From positions 40,553,832-40,617,831 of the forward strand of contig NC_063172.1 of assembly GCF_023159225.1 (NCBI RefSeq): a DNA stretch of 64,000 nucleotides, read 5' to 3'. The stretch comes from Perognathus longimembris pacificus. Lineage: Eukaryota; Chordata; Mammalia; Rodentia; Heteromyidae. A program made the translations under genes and the position numbers. Below are positions 22,988 through 34,202 of this stretch, in pieces. Numbering within the stretch: the first letter of the stretch is position 1; each line of letters opens with the position of its first letter. Under the pieces are notes generated by a model. The model did not search any database, had not been told where the DNA came from, and worked only from the letters and a program-made list of their open reading frames with translations.

Positions 22988-23175
22988 TTTTATTTGAAAA
23001 TGCTGAACAGAGGGGTTACAGTTGCATTCGTCAGGCAAAGAGTCCGTTTTCTTTTGGACAATGTCACCTCTTCCCTCTGTCTCTTCCGGGTTTTTCGTTC
23101 CAATCCCACCCACAAGTTATGTAGTTTATTTTCAACATGGTGTCCAGTGAGTACCATTGCTGCATTTATTAGCTC
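22988..23175 (-). mobile_element. L1 3' UTR fragment, antisense
   Basis: Begins with an A/T-rich tail complement, then aacagaggggttacagttgc (complement of the L1 3' end). Later shared landmarks are gttatgtagtttattttcaa and catggtgtccagtgagt, which recur at 53.9-54.1 kb and in part at 55.9 kb. The three copies define one older L1 3' UTR type. Confidence 0.75.
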
Positions 23176-23186
23176 TTGGTACAAAT

Positions 23187-23220
23187 GGGAGAGGGGGAGG
23201 GGAAGGGGGAGGGGGAGGGG
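23187..23220 (+). repeat. G-rich tract with strong G-quadruplex potential
   Basis: Five runs of four or five G separated by only one or two A on the plus strand. It lies just beyond the antisense L1 fragment, yet the G-rich strand is opposite to what that L1 orientation predicts, so it is probably a separate simple-repeat expansion. Confidence 0.9.
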
Positions 23221-23588
23221 TTCCAAATGCATTGTGCTAAAGAGAGTTACAGAATCCCAGGACCGGGTATGCATTGCCCCTATTGGAGAATTCATTGAGT
23301 TCTTCACGTTTTCAAGCATAGTTGGATTTCTCCTCTATACATTAATTTGTAACTTAGAATTTAGACATTTTGGGGTTCCATAGTTGAGTTAATAAAGCAG
23401 CAGAAAAAGAAAGTATTCTGAGGTTCTTATGGGAGGTTCCTGGATTGTGAGCCTTCCTGACATGTTTCACAGGGCTTGTGTGCTTCTATCACAGGCGTGC
23501 TGGCTGGTCAGAATTTCACCCAGCCTATCGCTCACCAAAACGCTGTACCAGAAAATGTTCTGGAAACTTCTCTGGCTAATTTTTTTCC
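23221..23588. other. Unidentified sequence
   Basis: No repeat or gene is recognised. It is slightly richer in G and C than the local average. Confidence 0.4.
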
Positions 23589-23808
23589 CACTTGTTCTGG
23601 GGCTTGAACTCTGGGCCTGGGCTCTGTCCCTGAGTTTCTTTTGCTCAAGGCGAGTGCTCTACCACAGGAGCCACAGCGTCACTTCTGGCTTTTTATTTTT
23701 TTAAGAGTCTCACAGACTTTCTTGTCAGGCCTGGCTTAGAACTGTGATCCTTAGATCTCAGTCTTCTGAGTAGCTAGGATTACAAGGATGAGCCACCAGC
23801 ACCAGGCA
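23589..23808 (-). mobile_element. Dimeric 7SL/ID-like SINE, antisense
   Basis: The complement of the right monomer comes first (ctggggcttgaactctgggc, ttgctcaaggcgagtgctct, gagccacagcgtcacttctg), followed by the complement of the 7SL half (gtagctaggattacaaggat, gagccaccagcaccaggc). Complete and moderately young. Confidence 0.92.
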
Positions 23809-25714
23809 ACGTGTGTGTATTAATTGTGTAGTTGCTAATTGGATGAAGTTTTTTTTTTTAAGAATTAATATATACTAATTTTATGATATTTTTAAGAATT
23901 GCCACATACTAATATTTTATCATCAGAATGCCATAAAATATCTTTAGATTAAGTTTTAAAGTATAGAGTCATATGCCTATGAATCAGCATTTAGTATATG
24001 AGACATTAATCATGAGCATATTTTAAATATAGCTACGCTTCTTAGTGATATTTATGAATATGATTTTGTGTACATAATTCAATATAAAATGTTTCTCTGT
24101 ATGTTCTTTTTTCCTGACTTTGATTTCAATGATGAATGCCAAACATATTTTTGTTATTTGGAAAAGAAGAGTTACAAGCAACATTGTAAGGTGTGTGACA
24201 AGTACAATGGAGACAGGATTGCCAACACTCGGAAAGGAACCACCTCCATCTTTTGTTACCCTACAGCATTTTAAATATAGCTCTATGGTTCTTTTGATAT
24301 TAGATGATAGTCTTCTTAGTTTTTTACATACTTATTTCACTTTCAGGAACTCTGTACAAATTAAGATCTTATTGATCCTTGCATTTGGCTTTATCCCTGA
24401 CAAAGACACATTGCTGAAGCGACATGTAACCTTTCATGTTATATGAAATGAGAACAAGAGACTATTAATATAAAGTTGCAATTTCCAGAGGATTACCATG
24501 CTATGGGAGTTATTATTCAGCCATGCATCATGACCTTGAAGACCACAAGTCCTCAATTATTTTACAAGGTCTACACTGCAGCATTAATGAACTGGCTACA
24601 TCTACAGATGAAGATGGGAGAAAAGTTACCTACCAAGAATAGTGTGTGAAAATTTATGACTAAGGACTACATATCAAGAGTATTAGCTCAACATTAAATC
24701 AAATTATGTTGCCATGTAAATTAGGGAAAAAAAACCCATACATCTCATTTAGCAATAATATAATCTGCAAGAACAAAAAGAAAGAATTTTATAATTAATA
24801 CAATAATTTTCCAGTTCTTTTGCTTATATATCAAAATAATATTTTCAAAATTTACTATAAATCAACCACATAGATACATAAAATAATCACTTATCTTTTA
24901 TACAGAAAAGCTGATTTACACACAAATCAAAATCATAATATATAGTTCTTACAATAAATGTCTTCTCATACTATGCCATAAACCAAAAGTGAAATTTTCA
25001 AACATTGGCAATAGGTGTGTATCAACAGTTTATTGATGGCCTAAACAGTATCTGATCTATTACACTTATGCTATAGAACACTAAATTACTTTTATTGAAG
25101 CTAGTTGAGGGCATTATTGGAGGTCACCTTATATCTGAAATAACAGGAGATGAGACAGACACATAGCACCCTGCATCAACACAAAATTCAAAAAAAAGTA
25201 TTATGCACTGCTTTGACATACATAGATCCTTATTGTGCATATCTATATTCCATTTGTCTCATTCATGCCCATTTGGAACACCTTAATATGTCAAGCTGCT
25301 GACCACTGAAAATTTTAGAAGTTGCTAAGAGTTGAATTAGATAGGATATAAGTGACTACTCTCTTACAAAAGAAACACCAGAACAAAAATTAATAGTATT
25401 AATAAAACAGAAACAAAACAAAATAAAGTTAAAAATCCAAGGATATTTTTAAGTACAAGTGAAATAAAATATCTCTATAATATAACAATTATCCTAATTA
25501 GATGAGTAAAATTATATTTAAGTGCATATATAGTACTGGATAATTCTTTAAGAGGTGAAATTTGAATATATCCATATAACACCACCCAAGCAAGATATAA
25601 TCTATTATTCCAGAATATTCTCTTTTCAACTACCAAACTACCTCAACTTTCAGACAATAGGCTATACTTTGTAGTTAAATGGCTTTACTTGCTTAGTAAA
25701 ACAAATTGAGTACA
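23809..25714. other. Unique AT-rich sequence, no recognised feature
   Basis: Overlapping frames of 68 and 108 codons at 24068-24446 have no motif I recognise and no splice or poly(A) context that supports a gene. Confidence 0.42.
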
Positions 25715-25955
25715 TGGATACTTTTATATCTAGCTTATTATGCTTTGCACAGTATCTGTGAGACTTATCTCTATGGTACATATAACAGTAGTTATTTTCT
25801 GTACATTGCTGAGTAATTCTGTTGAATGAATATATCACTATTTTGATCCATTCAATTTTATCCATCCATTGTCCTGTAGATATTTTTTGGATGATTTCCA
25901 GGCTTTTGTTATTTTAAATTGGATTTTTAGAAATATTTGTGACAGTCATTTCTTA
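25715..25955 (-). mobile_element. Old L1 ORF2-end fragment, antisense
   Basis: The plus strand follows the complement of the conserved L1 ORF2 3' region: tgctgagtaattctgttgaa, atgaatatatcactattttg and ttatccatccattg. It is an older (L1M-like) copy, unlike the younger lineage at 45-52 kb. Confidence 0.72.
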
Positions 25956-27621
25956 ATAATTTGAGGTGGAAATAGAAGCAAACTTCTTCCATCTGATAAA
26001 GAATACCAGTGCGAACTTTATACAAAATTGAAAAATATCAATACTCTTTCTTGTAAGACAAATGAATTAGGAAAGAATGCTGACAATAACAATCCTATTT
26101 CAATAGTGAAAATCCTCTTTTGTGGAAATTCCTACCCAAAAGAACATTACATATAAACTGTAATGAGTAAAATGTAATTGTCCTCATTCATAAAAGCTAC
26201 CATTAATGAAAAGCATTTTTGCAAACTTTATAACAAAACTGGGATCTTAAGGCTTCATCTTCCTGATGTTACAGGGTTAAAGACCAATATACAAAAGAGA
26301 ATTGTGCTGCTATATCTAGTAAACAATGGGAACATGAAATTGGAAATAAAACCTATAATTTGCAAAAGTCACAAATAACCTCTTACAATTTTTCTGTTCT
26401 CAGAGTCTAATTGTCCTTTCATCTTAACTTGACCATGACATTTTAGGCCTCCTGGTGTTAGCATACAAAAATTAATTTCTGCTGTTCATTAAAATTGGAT
26501 ATAAAGAGCAACACATGCACACTATCAAATATGTCCAAAGATATGTAAGCTGGATGAACATTATAACAATGTAAAAATATTAAATAACTACGGAAAATTT
26601 CTATTTATTTTAGGCATTATGCTCTAGTATAGTTATTTTAACTTCACATTATTATGTCATCTATCAGTGACAGACTAAATGATTTTGAATTAAGATTATC
26701 AAGTCTTTCTTGCACATATTTTCATAGCTTTACTTTGGAATAAAAAATTTATAAAGATGCAAAAATCACTTTTGTTATTGCTACTCATCCTACTTTATCT
26801 GTGAATCTTCTCAACCTAATAGAAACTATAAAACTGTAAGTTTTGAAATCTAGCCTGATAGCACATTTCTTGGCTATCTTTTGGCTTATTTTATCACAAT
26901 TTCCAGATAACCTTGCTGAATTTTTTGAGTATTTTCTCTCAGTAAGTCTATTAACTGTTTTTGTTGGTCAACCCAAACTAGGAAGTCACAAGAAGTCTTA
27001 CAAAACTAAGAGCACTAATTAAATTATATACTTAAGCAAAGGTAACTGCAAAGGAATACAGCTCTTAAGAGAAGCCCATATGCCCTATTGAGGAGAGGTT
27101 GTATTACAAGCACAAACATATAGTCAAATCAAAAGTCATTCATCAATCTTCAGTTCCTTTTGAGAGCACTTAAAGAATCACTATAATGATTTAATAAAAA
27201 TTATTAGAATAGACTTGAACTTTATAATTTCTTTATTATTATAGTTAATAATGTTCCAAGTTGAAAATATACATTAAATGAGTATCTCTTAAACAGCTTG
27301 CAAAAATACTTATTAATTAAGTTCAGCTTCAAATATAGCTAAAAATGAAAGTTTGTTTATCAGTAGTGATGGAAAGGTTAAGAATTGTGATCCACTGCTC
27401 TACCAGTTCATATTTATTTGGTAACTAAAATATAAAACATTGGAAAATATCTCAGGTAGGGCCTACTCTAAATGTTATTGCTGGACATAATCTGATGCTC
27501 CCATAATTGAAATTGGCTAATGGGTTTCAATTTTCAATTGGTAATCTACCTGGAGAAGATCAGCTCAAAGGAAAACACTGGGATTTTCATAAAAAAAATT
27601 TGATCTACACAATTTAATGGC
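25956..27621. other. Unique AT-rich sequence, no recognised feature
   Basis: About 1.7 kb without a supportable gene or repeat. Confidence 0.45.
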
Positions 27622-27900
27622 TAAAAGTCAGATTCAGCTGGGCACCATTTGCTCAGGGCTGTAATCATAGCTACTCAGGAGGCTAAGATTTAAGGTTCAT
27701 GGTTAGAAGACAGCCTCGTCAGAAAAGTCCTGGAGACTCTTATCTCCAACAAATTACTCAGAGAATGCTGGGAAGTGGCACTGTGGTTCAAGTGGTAGAG
27801 CTCTAGCCTTGAGCACAATGAGGCTCAGCAACAGAGTCCAGGCCCCAAGTTCAAGACCAGGATTAGGTAAAAATAAATAAATGTATAAAAGTCAGATTCA
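27622..27900 (+). mobile_element. Dimeric 7SL/ID-like SINE with perfect 15-bp TSD
   Basis: The body begins gctgggcaccatttgctcag at 27637. The 7SL half has ctgtaatcatagctactcag. The right half has gtggttcaagtggtagagct and ctagccttgagc, then an A-rich tail. Direct repeats taaaagtcagattca at 27622-27636 and 27886-27900 are identical over 15 bp. This is the best full-length example of the second dimeric SINE family in the window. Confidence 0.96.
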
Positions 27901-28611
27901 AGAGGTGGCGACAATAGTATAAGTGCCAACATATAAATCTTTAAAAATAATATACATGTTTTGGTTGCAGTATCTTCTTCCTCATCTACAATAATAGTCT
28001 TCAATTACAGCAACAACATATCCATTTCCAGAACAAATATACGAATTGTCAAACAACTGATAATCTTAAAAGACAAGAAAGGAAATGATTTGAAAATAAC
28101 TTCACTACTCATTATATTTATTCAATTTTACTTGTACCAAATGAGTAGAATTTTTCCTAAACTTGATCCTAAATACAGGTTCCAATCATTTTGGGGGAAA
28201 AAATTGCTAATTTTATGATTAATAAAATGGTTTTCCCCCAAATTCTCTTTCATATATAAATATTTGCACTGTGTTGCTCATCTTTCAGGTGTAGAGGAGA
28301 AAAAGAGAAAAAGCACTTTCTATGTTCACCCTTATTTTATATATGGAAACATTTGTGCATAAAGATGAGGAACAGTTTTTATCTTCAGGAAAAGCAAGGC
28401 ATATTCAAGTTAAGAGAATTTAATAATGGGATGGTTTACAAAAGTATATGAGATTACGGCTATGAAATCTGGATTTTCAGTCCTGTTTGTAGTCTAAATG
28501 CAACACCTGTGAAGCAGATATGTCAGTAGAGCTGATTGGCAGGAATTGTTCCAGAGAGAGTGAGAACACTGTGACTGTTCAGATTTTTAAAAGCTTAGGG
28601 GGAAAAAAAAA
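27901..28611. other. Unique AT-rich sequence, no recognised feature
   Basis: An 85-codon frame at 27961-28218 is Ser/Ile/Lys-rich with no motif. Confidence 0.45.
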
Positions 28612-29103
28612 CCCCTCTTGGTTTCTTTTCTAGGACTTCATTTCGATCAGCACCATTGTATATGATCCTATGCACATTGCTATTGATATATTGTGATCCC
28701 CTACTAAGAATATCCTAGACATATTCTAGTAACAAATGAAGGAAACCATGCAGCCTATGTTTTTTAGGTCGGCTGGCTCTGTTGTTTTTTTTATTTTTCC
28801 CCTTCTTTGGTTTATTTCATGTTGTCACTATTTTTGATTTCTTTGTCTTTTGCCATGTATATAAGTTTATCTGGTTTGGGGAATGGAAGGGGAAGTCACA
28901 AAAACTGGGAGACAAAGGGGTAAGCTATGCAAGAGGGATAACAAGACAATACCTTGGAAATGAACTTTGCAACTTGGATGGGAAGGGAACTGGGTGGGGG
29001 AATGTGGGAGAAAATGAATGAAGGGGTAACACTGTGTATTCATTTACCTTAGATATGTAACTATAACCCTTATGTCCATCACTTTTGCAATATAATAAAA
29101 ACA
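28612..29103 (+). mobile_element. L1 3' end with inverted 5' segment
   Basis: The right part (about 28780-29103) is an L1 3' UTR on the plus strand: tcatgttgtcactatttttg, the purine-rich section, tgtaactataacccttatgt, then aatataataaaaaca. The left part (about 28640-28770) is antisense L1 from just before the 3' UTR, sharing tatgatcctatgcac and agacatattctag with 56.1 kb. The two parts are adjacent in the L1 map but opposite in strand, as twin priming would produce. I found no clean TSD. Confidence 0.72.
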
Positions 29104-29197
29104 ATCTCAGTAAAGTCATGTCTTCAGTTTATTTTTTTCTTTTAATTTCAGAGTAAGGAACAGCTTTTATTTTCAGGAATTCAAATTGCTTTTAACA

Positions 29198-29432
29198 CCT
29201 AGACACATTTTTTTTTTTTTTTTTTTTTTTTGGCCAGTCCTGGGGCTTGGACTCGGGGCCTGAGCACTGTCCCTGGCTTCTTCCTGCTCAAGGCTAGGAC
29301 TCTGCCACTTGAGCCACAGCGCCACTTCTGGCCGTTTTCTATTATGTGGTGCTGGGGAATTGAACCCAGGGCCTCATGTGTACGAGACAAGCACTCTTGC
29401 CACTAGGCCATATCCCCAGCCCCTAGACACAT
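29198..29432 (-). mobile_element. IDL-Geo-type SINE with TSD
   Basis: The antisense body runs from the T tract at 29208-29231 to atccccagcc near 29421. On the minus strand it has left-monomer B box gggttcaattccccagcacc and right-monomer A box tggctcaagtggcagagtcc. Flanking direct repeats cctagacacat lie at 29198-29208 and 29422-29432. The long T tract and near-consensus body indicate a recent insertion. Confidence 0.95.
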
Positions 29433-29937
29433 ATTTTTAACAGCCAAATTATATGACTAATATGATGCTTTGCTTCAGTAGAAAATGATTATGGTGTATC
29501 ATTGGTGTTGCAGAATTTTACATGTTTGGTTATATTTGCAATTCAAATCACCCATTGCAACTCGGTAGCTTCCTAATGTCAGAGCACAGAATTTTAAAAA
29601 AAGGTCTTAGTAGTGTTCAATCACTATTCTCTCAATGAAAGTACAGGTGGATTTCATCAAGAAAGAACACATTGTAAATAAGGAAGATATTTATGAACAA
29701 TGTAGTAGAGTCTCAGACTTCCTATTCATTTTGGTAATCTATATTGTTAACACATTCTGTAATACATATGGCTTTTGGCTAATAATCTTCATTGGGACTT
29801 CATACCAGGAAGAAATAAGGAGGGAGTTTAAGACATAAGAAATAAAAGGAAGTGCTGTTTCGTTTCTAAAACCTCGAAATCATTATATTTGTTCAAATAA
29901 TATTTAAGATGAGGATATTGACAATTAATGAAAACAA
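29433..29937. other. Unique sequence, no recognised feature
   Basis: A 67-codon frame at 29635-29838 has a hydrophobic C-terminal half and no motif. Confidence 0.45.
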
Positions 29938-30138
29938 ACAGTGATGGCTAACACCTGTTAATCCTAGCTGCTCAAGATGCTGCAATTTGAGTATCACAAT
30001 TTAAAGCTACCCTGGGTAAGAATGTCTCCCAATTAACCACCAGTAAGCTGGAAGGAATGCTCTATGTACTTCAAGTGGTAGAGCACAAAATCTCAGGGAG
30101 AATGTCCAGGCCCTGACTTCAAGCCCCAGGACTGGCCT
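29938..30138 (+). mobile_element. Dimeric 7SL/ID-like SINE
   Basis: The left half shows gtgatggctaacacctgtta and atcctagctgctcaagatgc. The right half shows tacttcaagtggtagagcac and ends ttcaagccccaggactggcc. A GT/CA repeat takes the place of the tail. Confidence 0.85.
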
Positions 30139-30143
30139 ACATT

Positions 30144-30195
30144 TGTGCAGGTGTGTGTGCTTGTACACACACACACACATACACACACACACAGA
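30144..30195. repeat. (GT/CA)n microsatellite at SINE tail
   Basis: GT units followed by CA units to 30194, a common fate of SINE tails. Confidence 0.9.
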
Positions 30196-30822
30196 GGAAA
30201 TAATAACAAGAATGATTCCATATCTTTTACACAAAAGTTTCTTTTTCTGATGTTTTCTTCACTTTTTTAGTGTGATTAAATTGTCGTTTATACTTATATG
30301 ATAGAATTATATCTTCCTCTGAGCCCGAAGAGAGTTAAAGATATCTCTGCTTGTCATTTTTTGAGAAATAATGTTGAAAACATTGCTGGTTTTGCTCTGG
30401 GAATCAAGATGAAATGCTTAAAATATTTTTTCAGATAGTTCAATCCAAATAATTCCACTGCAATCCAACTCTGAAAACATGCTTATTTTTTTCCATTGCA
30501 GACAGTGGTTGTGGCAGAGAATTGGAAATCACCAGTATTCAATTTAGACATACATAGAGTTCTTATGATGAGACAAGCACAGGATTAGACAGTCTGCCAC
30601 CTAGGGCTTACAATGTGATGGTCAAAACTCCCATGTTGTGTCAATGAATGTGGGAAGGATGCAGAGAAGTAGGGGCCATTGTGAGTTAGGTCAAAAATAA
30701 CAAATACCATTACAAAGAAGGTGAAAAAGAGTTGACATTTAATCTAGGAAATTAAATATAGGTCAGTTTGGTACTTTACAAAAGGACAAGCTAATTAAAC
30801 TGAAGTAAAGTGGCATAGCATG
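30196..30822. other. Unique sequence, no recognised feature
   Basis: No gene or repeat I can support. Confidence 0.45.
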
Positions 30823-30960
30823 AGCTGGGCTTGGAGGCCTAAACCTCCAATCTCAGCTAATCAAGACAATGATAAATTCAAGGTCAAACCCAGCATAGTT
30901 AGAAAACATTTGTCATGAAAAATAAAATGAAAGTAAAATCCCTGAGGGTGTCGCTATAGT
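30823..30960 (+). mobile_element. 7SL/B1-like SINE, old
   Basis: gagctgggcttggaggccta, ctccaatctcagctaatcaa and ttcaaggtcaaacccagcat follow the B1/Alu order. A possible short ID-like part (ggtgtcgctatagtcagg) comes after the A-rich middle. Confidence 0.68.
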
Positions 30961-31501
30961 CAGGATAAGTTATTATGTTTAACTTGTAGTACTGCATACA
31001 TGCATGCACACACGCATGGACACACACACAAATAGATATAGTGTGGTATGATCCTAACTTTTCTGTCACAATATTTACTCCTGATTGATCTGCTTTGTGT
31101 TGCTTTTATTCATAATTGTCTCTCTGACTCATCATCCTACCTTTCAAAACCTGCCTGTTTTCCACAAAAGCATCAGTTACTATACAGACTGCTGTTGAGG
31201 ATATATTTACATGTCAGTTTTAAAAAAATTATGTCAAAAAAGTTTAGTTGGATTTCAATAAAATTAGAACTTTTTCTGTAAGTCAATAAAAAAAGAAGAA
31301 ACTTAGTTTTATAATGATGCAAAAGTGATACAATCAGAAGAAAACATCTAAAAAGTCACAATTTTGATCAACTCTCTGGCTTAGAGTATGCAGTTTGATG
31401 TTCTCTGTTTCCAGGCATTGGATGTGAGATGCTGGGTCATAGCCAGCAATTCACAGTTTACCACAAAAGAGCTATGATGTTCAATAGTTTAAATATATCA
31501 A
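30961..31501. other. Unique sequence with short CA-rich stretch
   Basis: A degenerate CA repeat at about 30990-31030 is the only recognisable element. Confidence 0.45.
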
Positions 31502-31505
31502 GTGT

Positions 31506-31569
<64 letters not shown>
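31502..31569. repeat. (GT)n(GA)n compound microsatellite
   Basis: About 20 GT units change at 31541 into about 14 GA units. Confidence 0.97.
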
Positions 31570-31900
31570 ACAGTTAGTTTACTGGAACATAACCCTACCA
31601 CGAGTAAAAAGAGGTGTCTGTACTTTTGAAAACAATGGCATTGAGAAACATAGAAGAACTATGAAATGTGTAGAAAGTCATACCAGCAAGATTCTGTTTG
31701 ATTAATGTTACAGAAAGGCAAACAAAAGGAATCTAAAACAGAGCAAAACTGGCCAGGGGCCACATTACAAAGAGGCAACTGGGAATCTGAGATGTGATGG
31801 TATTCTTCTACATCATGGTTCTTGAAATGGGCACTTTACTATGCACTTGTCAAAACGAATAGAGCTCTATCAAGAGATTATTTTACTGTATGTAAAGCAT

Positions 31901-32134
31901 CCCTTAGTAAATCTAATTTTTTTTTTTTTGCCAGGCCTGGGGCTTGGACTCAGGGCCTGAGCACTGTCCCTGGATTCTTTTTGCTCAAGGCTAGCATTCT
32001 GCCATTTGAGCCACAACACCACCTTTGGCCTTTTCTATATATGTGGTGCTGAGGAATCGAACCCAGGGCTTCATGTATATGAGGCAAGTACTCTTGCCAC
32101 TAGTCCATATTCCCAGCCCCCCTTAGTAAATCTA
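31901..32134 (-). mobile_element. IDL-Geo-type SINE with 15-bp TSD
   Basis: The antisense body (31916-32119) begins with a T run, then gccaggcctggggcttggac, and ends atattcccagccc. Direct repeats cccttagtaaatcta at 31901-31915 and 32120-32134 are identical (the first C may belong to the SINE). On the minus strand the A box is tggctcaaatggcag and the B box ggttcgattcctcagc. Confidence 0.95.
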
Positions 32135-33174
32135 TCTGAAAATTATTATCATATATATGTCCATCAGCTTCTCAAAACTCTCTAGATGATAGAAGGGGCC
32201 AGTGTCATTATTTTCATTATTTCACAAAGGAGTCATTTGGTGTTCCAAGACATTAAATAGCTTAAGAAGAGCCAACTAGTAGATAACATGTACCCTCTAA
32301 AACTAAATATCCCAATATCATATAATTCTCCTATTATAATCCACTCTTTCCTTGGGTATATTGCTATAATATTTAAATTTCTTTAAAATTAGTCAATTTC
32401 TTTAAAGTTAGTCCCTCCTACATTTCCTCAAGGAATGTCTTCAATTAATACAGTGTATGAAGGTCAGGCAACTATTAATTTCATGATATAATATGACACT
32501 ACACTTTTTGGCAGGAAATATACAAATGATTTAATGCTTCATTAATAGAGGCTGTCACCCATATCACTGAAAGCAATAAATCCCCTTTTTTTGTTACAGT
32601 AGATAGCTGATTTCTAGAGCAACAGTCTTATATTTGGTATACAGTGTTTTGAGAAGACTGTAGACAGATGAACTTGTTCCAAAATAAAAGAATATTAGTG
32701 TTAGAAGAATGGGACTTTATTATACTCAGGAAAAGAATGAAGGGTTCTCTAATCTTGTAGAAATATCAATGATATAAGACACAAAACCAATATTGTATAT
32801 GGCATAATTAAAATCCAAAAGGTAGTAATTCTGGCTCAGTGTAATCAATTACAATCTCTTATTAAATGACTGCTTGATTCTAATAAGGAAATTGAGATTT
32901 AGATCTTAAAACACAGGCTGGGATGCTTTTGGAAACAGTGGTCTGTGTTTTAAGTGTAGATTTGAAGGGAAACACCTGGACTGGGGTGGGAGAGATTATT
33001 CAGTTGTATAGGTGGCTGGGGCATGTGTATCCCTTCTCAAAATGTGGAATCATGGGAGGAAAGTTGGAGTAGAAAGACAGAAAAGAATTTCAGGATATGT
33101 AATTTATATGTGGAACTAGATAGTTAGCAAAGAAAAAATGGTCCATATTCATGGGGAAAAAGATGCTGATTTTA
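32135..33174. other. Unique AT-rich sequence, no recognised feature
   Basis: No gene or repeat I can identify in about 1 kb. Confidence 0.45.
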
Positions 33175-33745
33175 GACTAATATTTGACACCTCTTCGCGA
33201 AATTTACTTATAAGTAATTCTAGACCAACGTGGGAAATGCAAAACTCTTAGAAGACAACATAGTAGAGCATATTTAAATACAGAAAGTAACAGAAACATT
33301 ATGAAGAGATAAAAAGAATGAAAACCTACATTTCATTAAAACAAAAACCTTTGCTCATGGAAAGACAGTACAGAGAATGAAACTGTCAAGCAAATTGGGA
33401 AAAATATTTGGAAAACATATTTATGAGGAAGGACCAATTTCTAAAATAAAAGTAAGTACACAAACAATCTAACTAAATGGGGGAAAAGTCTACATAAACA
33501 CCCAACCAGTGTAGGGTACATTCCTGATAGTCATCTGAGAAGATGCTCACTATTCTATGTAATTAGGAATTATGAAGGAAAACAAAAATAAGATATCACT
33601 GGGCACCTAATACCATGATAAAATGCAAAACACTAACAATTACCAATGTTGACAAAGAAGTATAGATTAGGAGATCAAATTTCAACACTGCTGGCAAGTG
33701 CGCAAAGTGTTGAAATTTGGGAAAACAGTGTAACATGACCAATGA
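33175..33745 (+). mobile_element. Old L1 ORF2 fragment
   Basis: Despite high divergence, the order of ORF2 landmarks is kept: aaaactcttagaagacaaca, aacctttgctcatgg, gggaaaaatatttggaaaac, gatgctcactattctatgta, aataagatatcactgggcac and aacactgctggcaag. Frames are broken throughout. It is older than the young L1 lineage at 45-52 kb. It contains a perfect 14-bp inverted repeat at 33676-33719. Confidence 0.72.
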
Positions 33746-33925
33746 AGTCATATGATAGCATGTATTTGCTAAACTCATGAAATTCACAAGGAGAGTGAAC
33801 TCTGCTGTTAACAATGGACATGTGTTAATAGCATATCAACATCACAACAAATCTAATACGACGATGTAAGGGGTTAATAACAGCGGAAATGGAGGGAGTT
33901 GGATACAGACTTAAAAGTACATTAA

Positions 33926-34051
33926 GAGTGTGGTGGTACAAGTGTATTATCCCAGTACTTATAATACTGAGTCAGGAAGAATCACAAGTTTAGGCCAGCC
34001 TGGTTATGCAGCAAGACCATACTTTGAAAACAAAAAATAAATATGAACATA
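33926..34051 (+). mobile_element. 7SL/B1-like SINE monomer
   Basis: gagtgtggtggtacaagtgt, tatcccagtacttataatac and taggccagcctggttatgca are typical B1 landmarks, with an A-rich tail. Confidence 0.82.
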
Positions 34052-34052
34052 A

Positions 34053-34190
34053 GGTAGGAGCCTGTTGTGGTGGAATATGGCGGCAGTCCCAGCTTCTTGG
34101 GAGGCTGAAGTAAGAGTTTAACTTGAACCAACAAGTTCGAGACCATCCTGGGTAACAGCAAGACTCCTTTCAAATAGAAAAGTTATTAGG
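34053..34190 (+). mobile_element. Alu-like 7SL SINE monomer
   Basis: cctgttgtggtggaatatgg, cagtcccagcttcttgggag, gctgaagtaagag and gttcgagaccatcctgggta match the 7SL-derived monomer. It lies immediately downstream of another 7SL monomer in the same orientation, either as an old dimer or as two insertions. Confidence 0.8.
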
Positions 34191-34202
34191 AAAGTTAAGT
34201 TT

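Noticed and set aside
22990..23383. Overlapping 109- and 129-codon frames on opposite strands
   Set aside because: They cover an antisense L1 3' UTR and the G-rich tract (RGRGRGRG and PLPLPLPL strings). Not genes.
24068..24446. Two overlapping frames of 68 and 108 codons
   Set aside because: No motif, no codon signature and no transcript context. Frames of this length are expected by chance in 64 kb.
28370..29180. Similar 24-bp strings near 28.37 and 29.16 kb (aggaacag...ttttat...ttcagga) as a possible TSD of the partly inverted L1
   Set aside because: The copies do not touch the L1 edges (over 200 bp away on the left and about 50 bp on the right) and are imperfect, so they cannot be its TSD.
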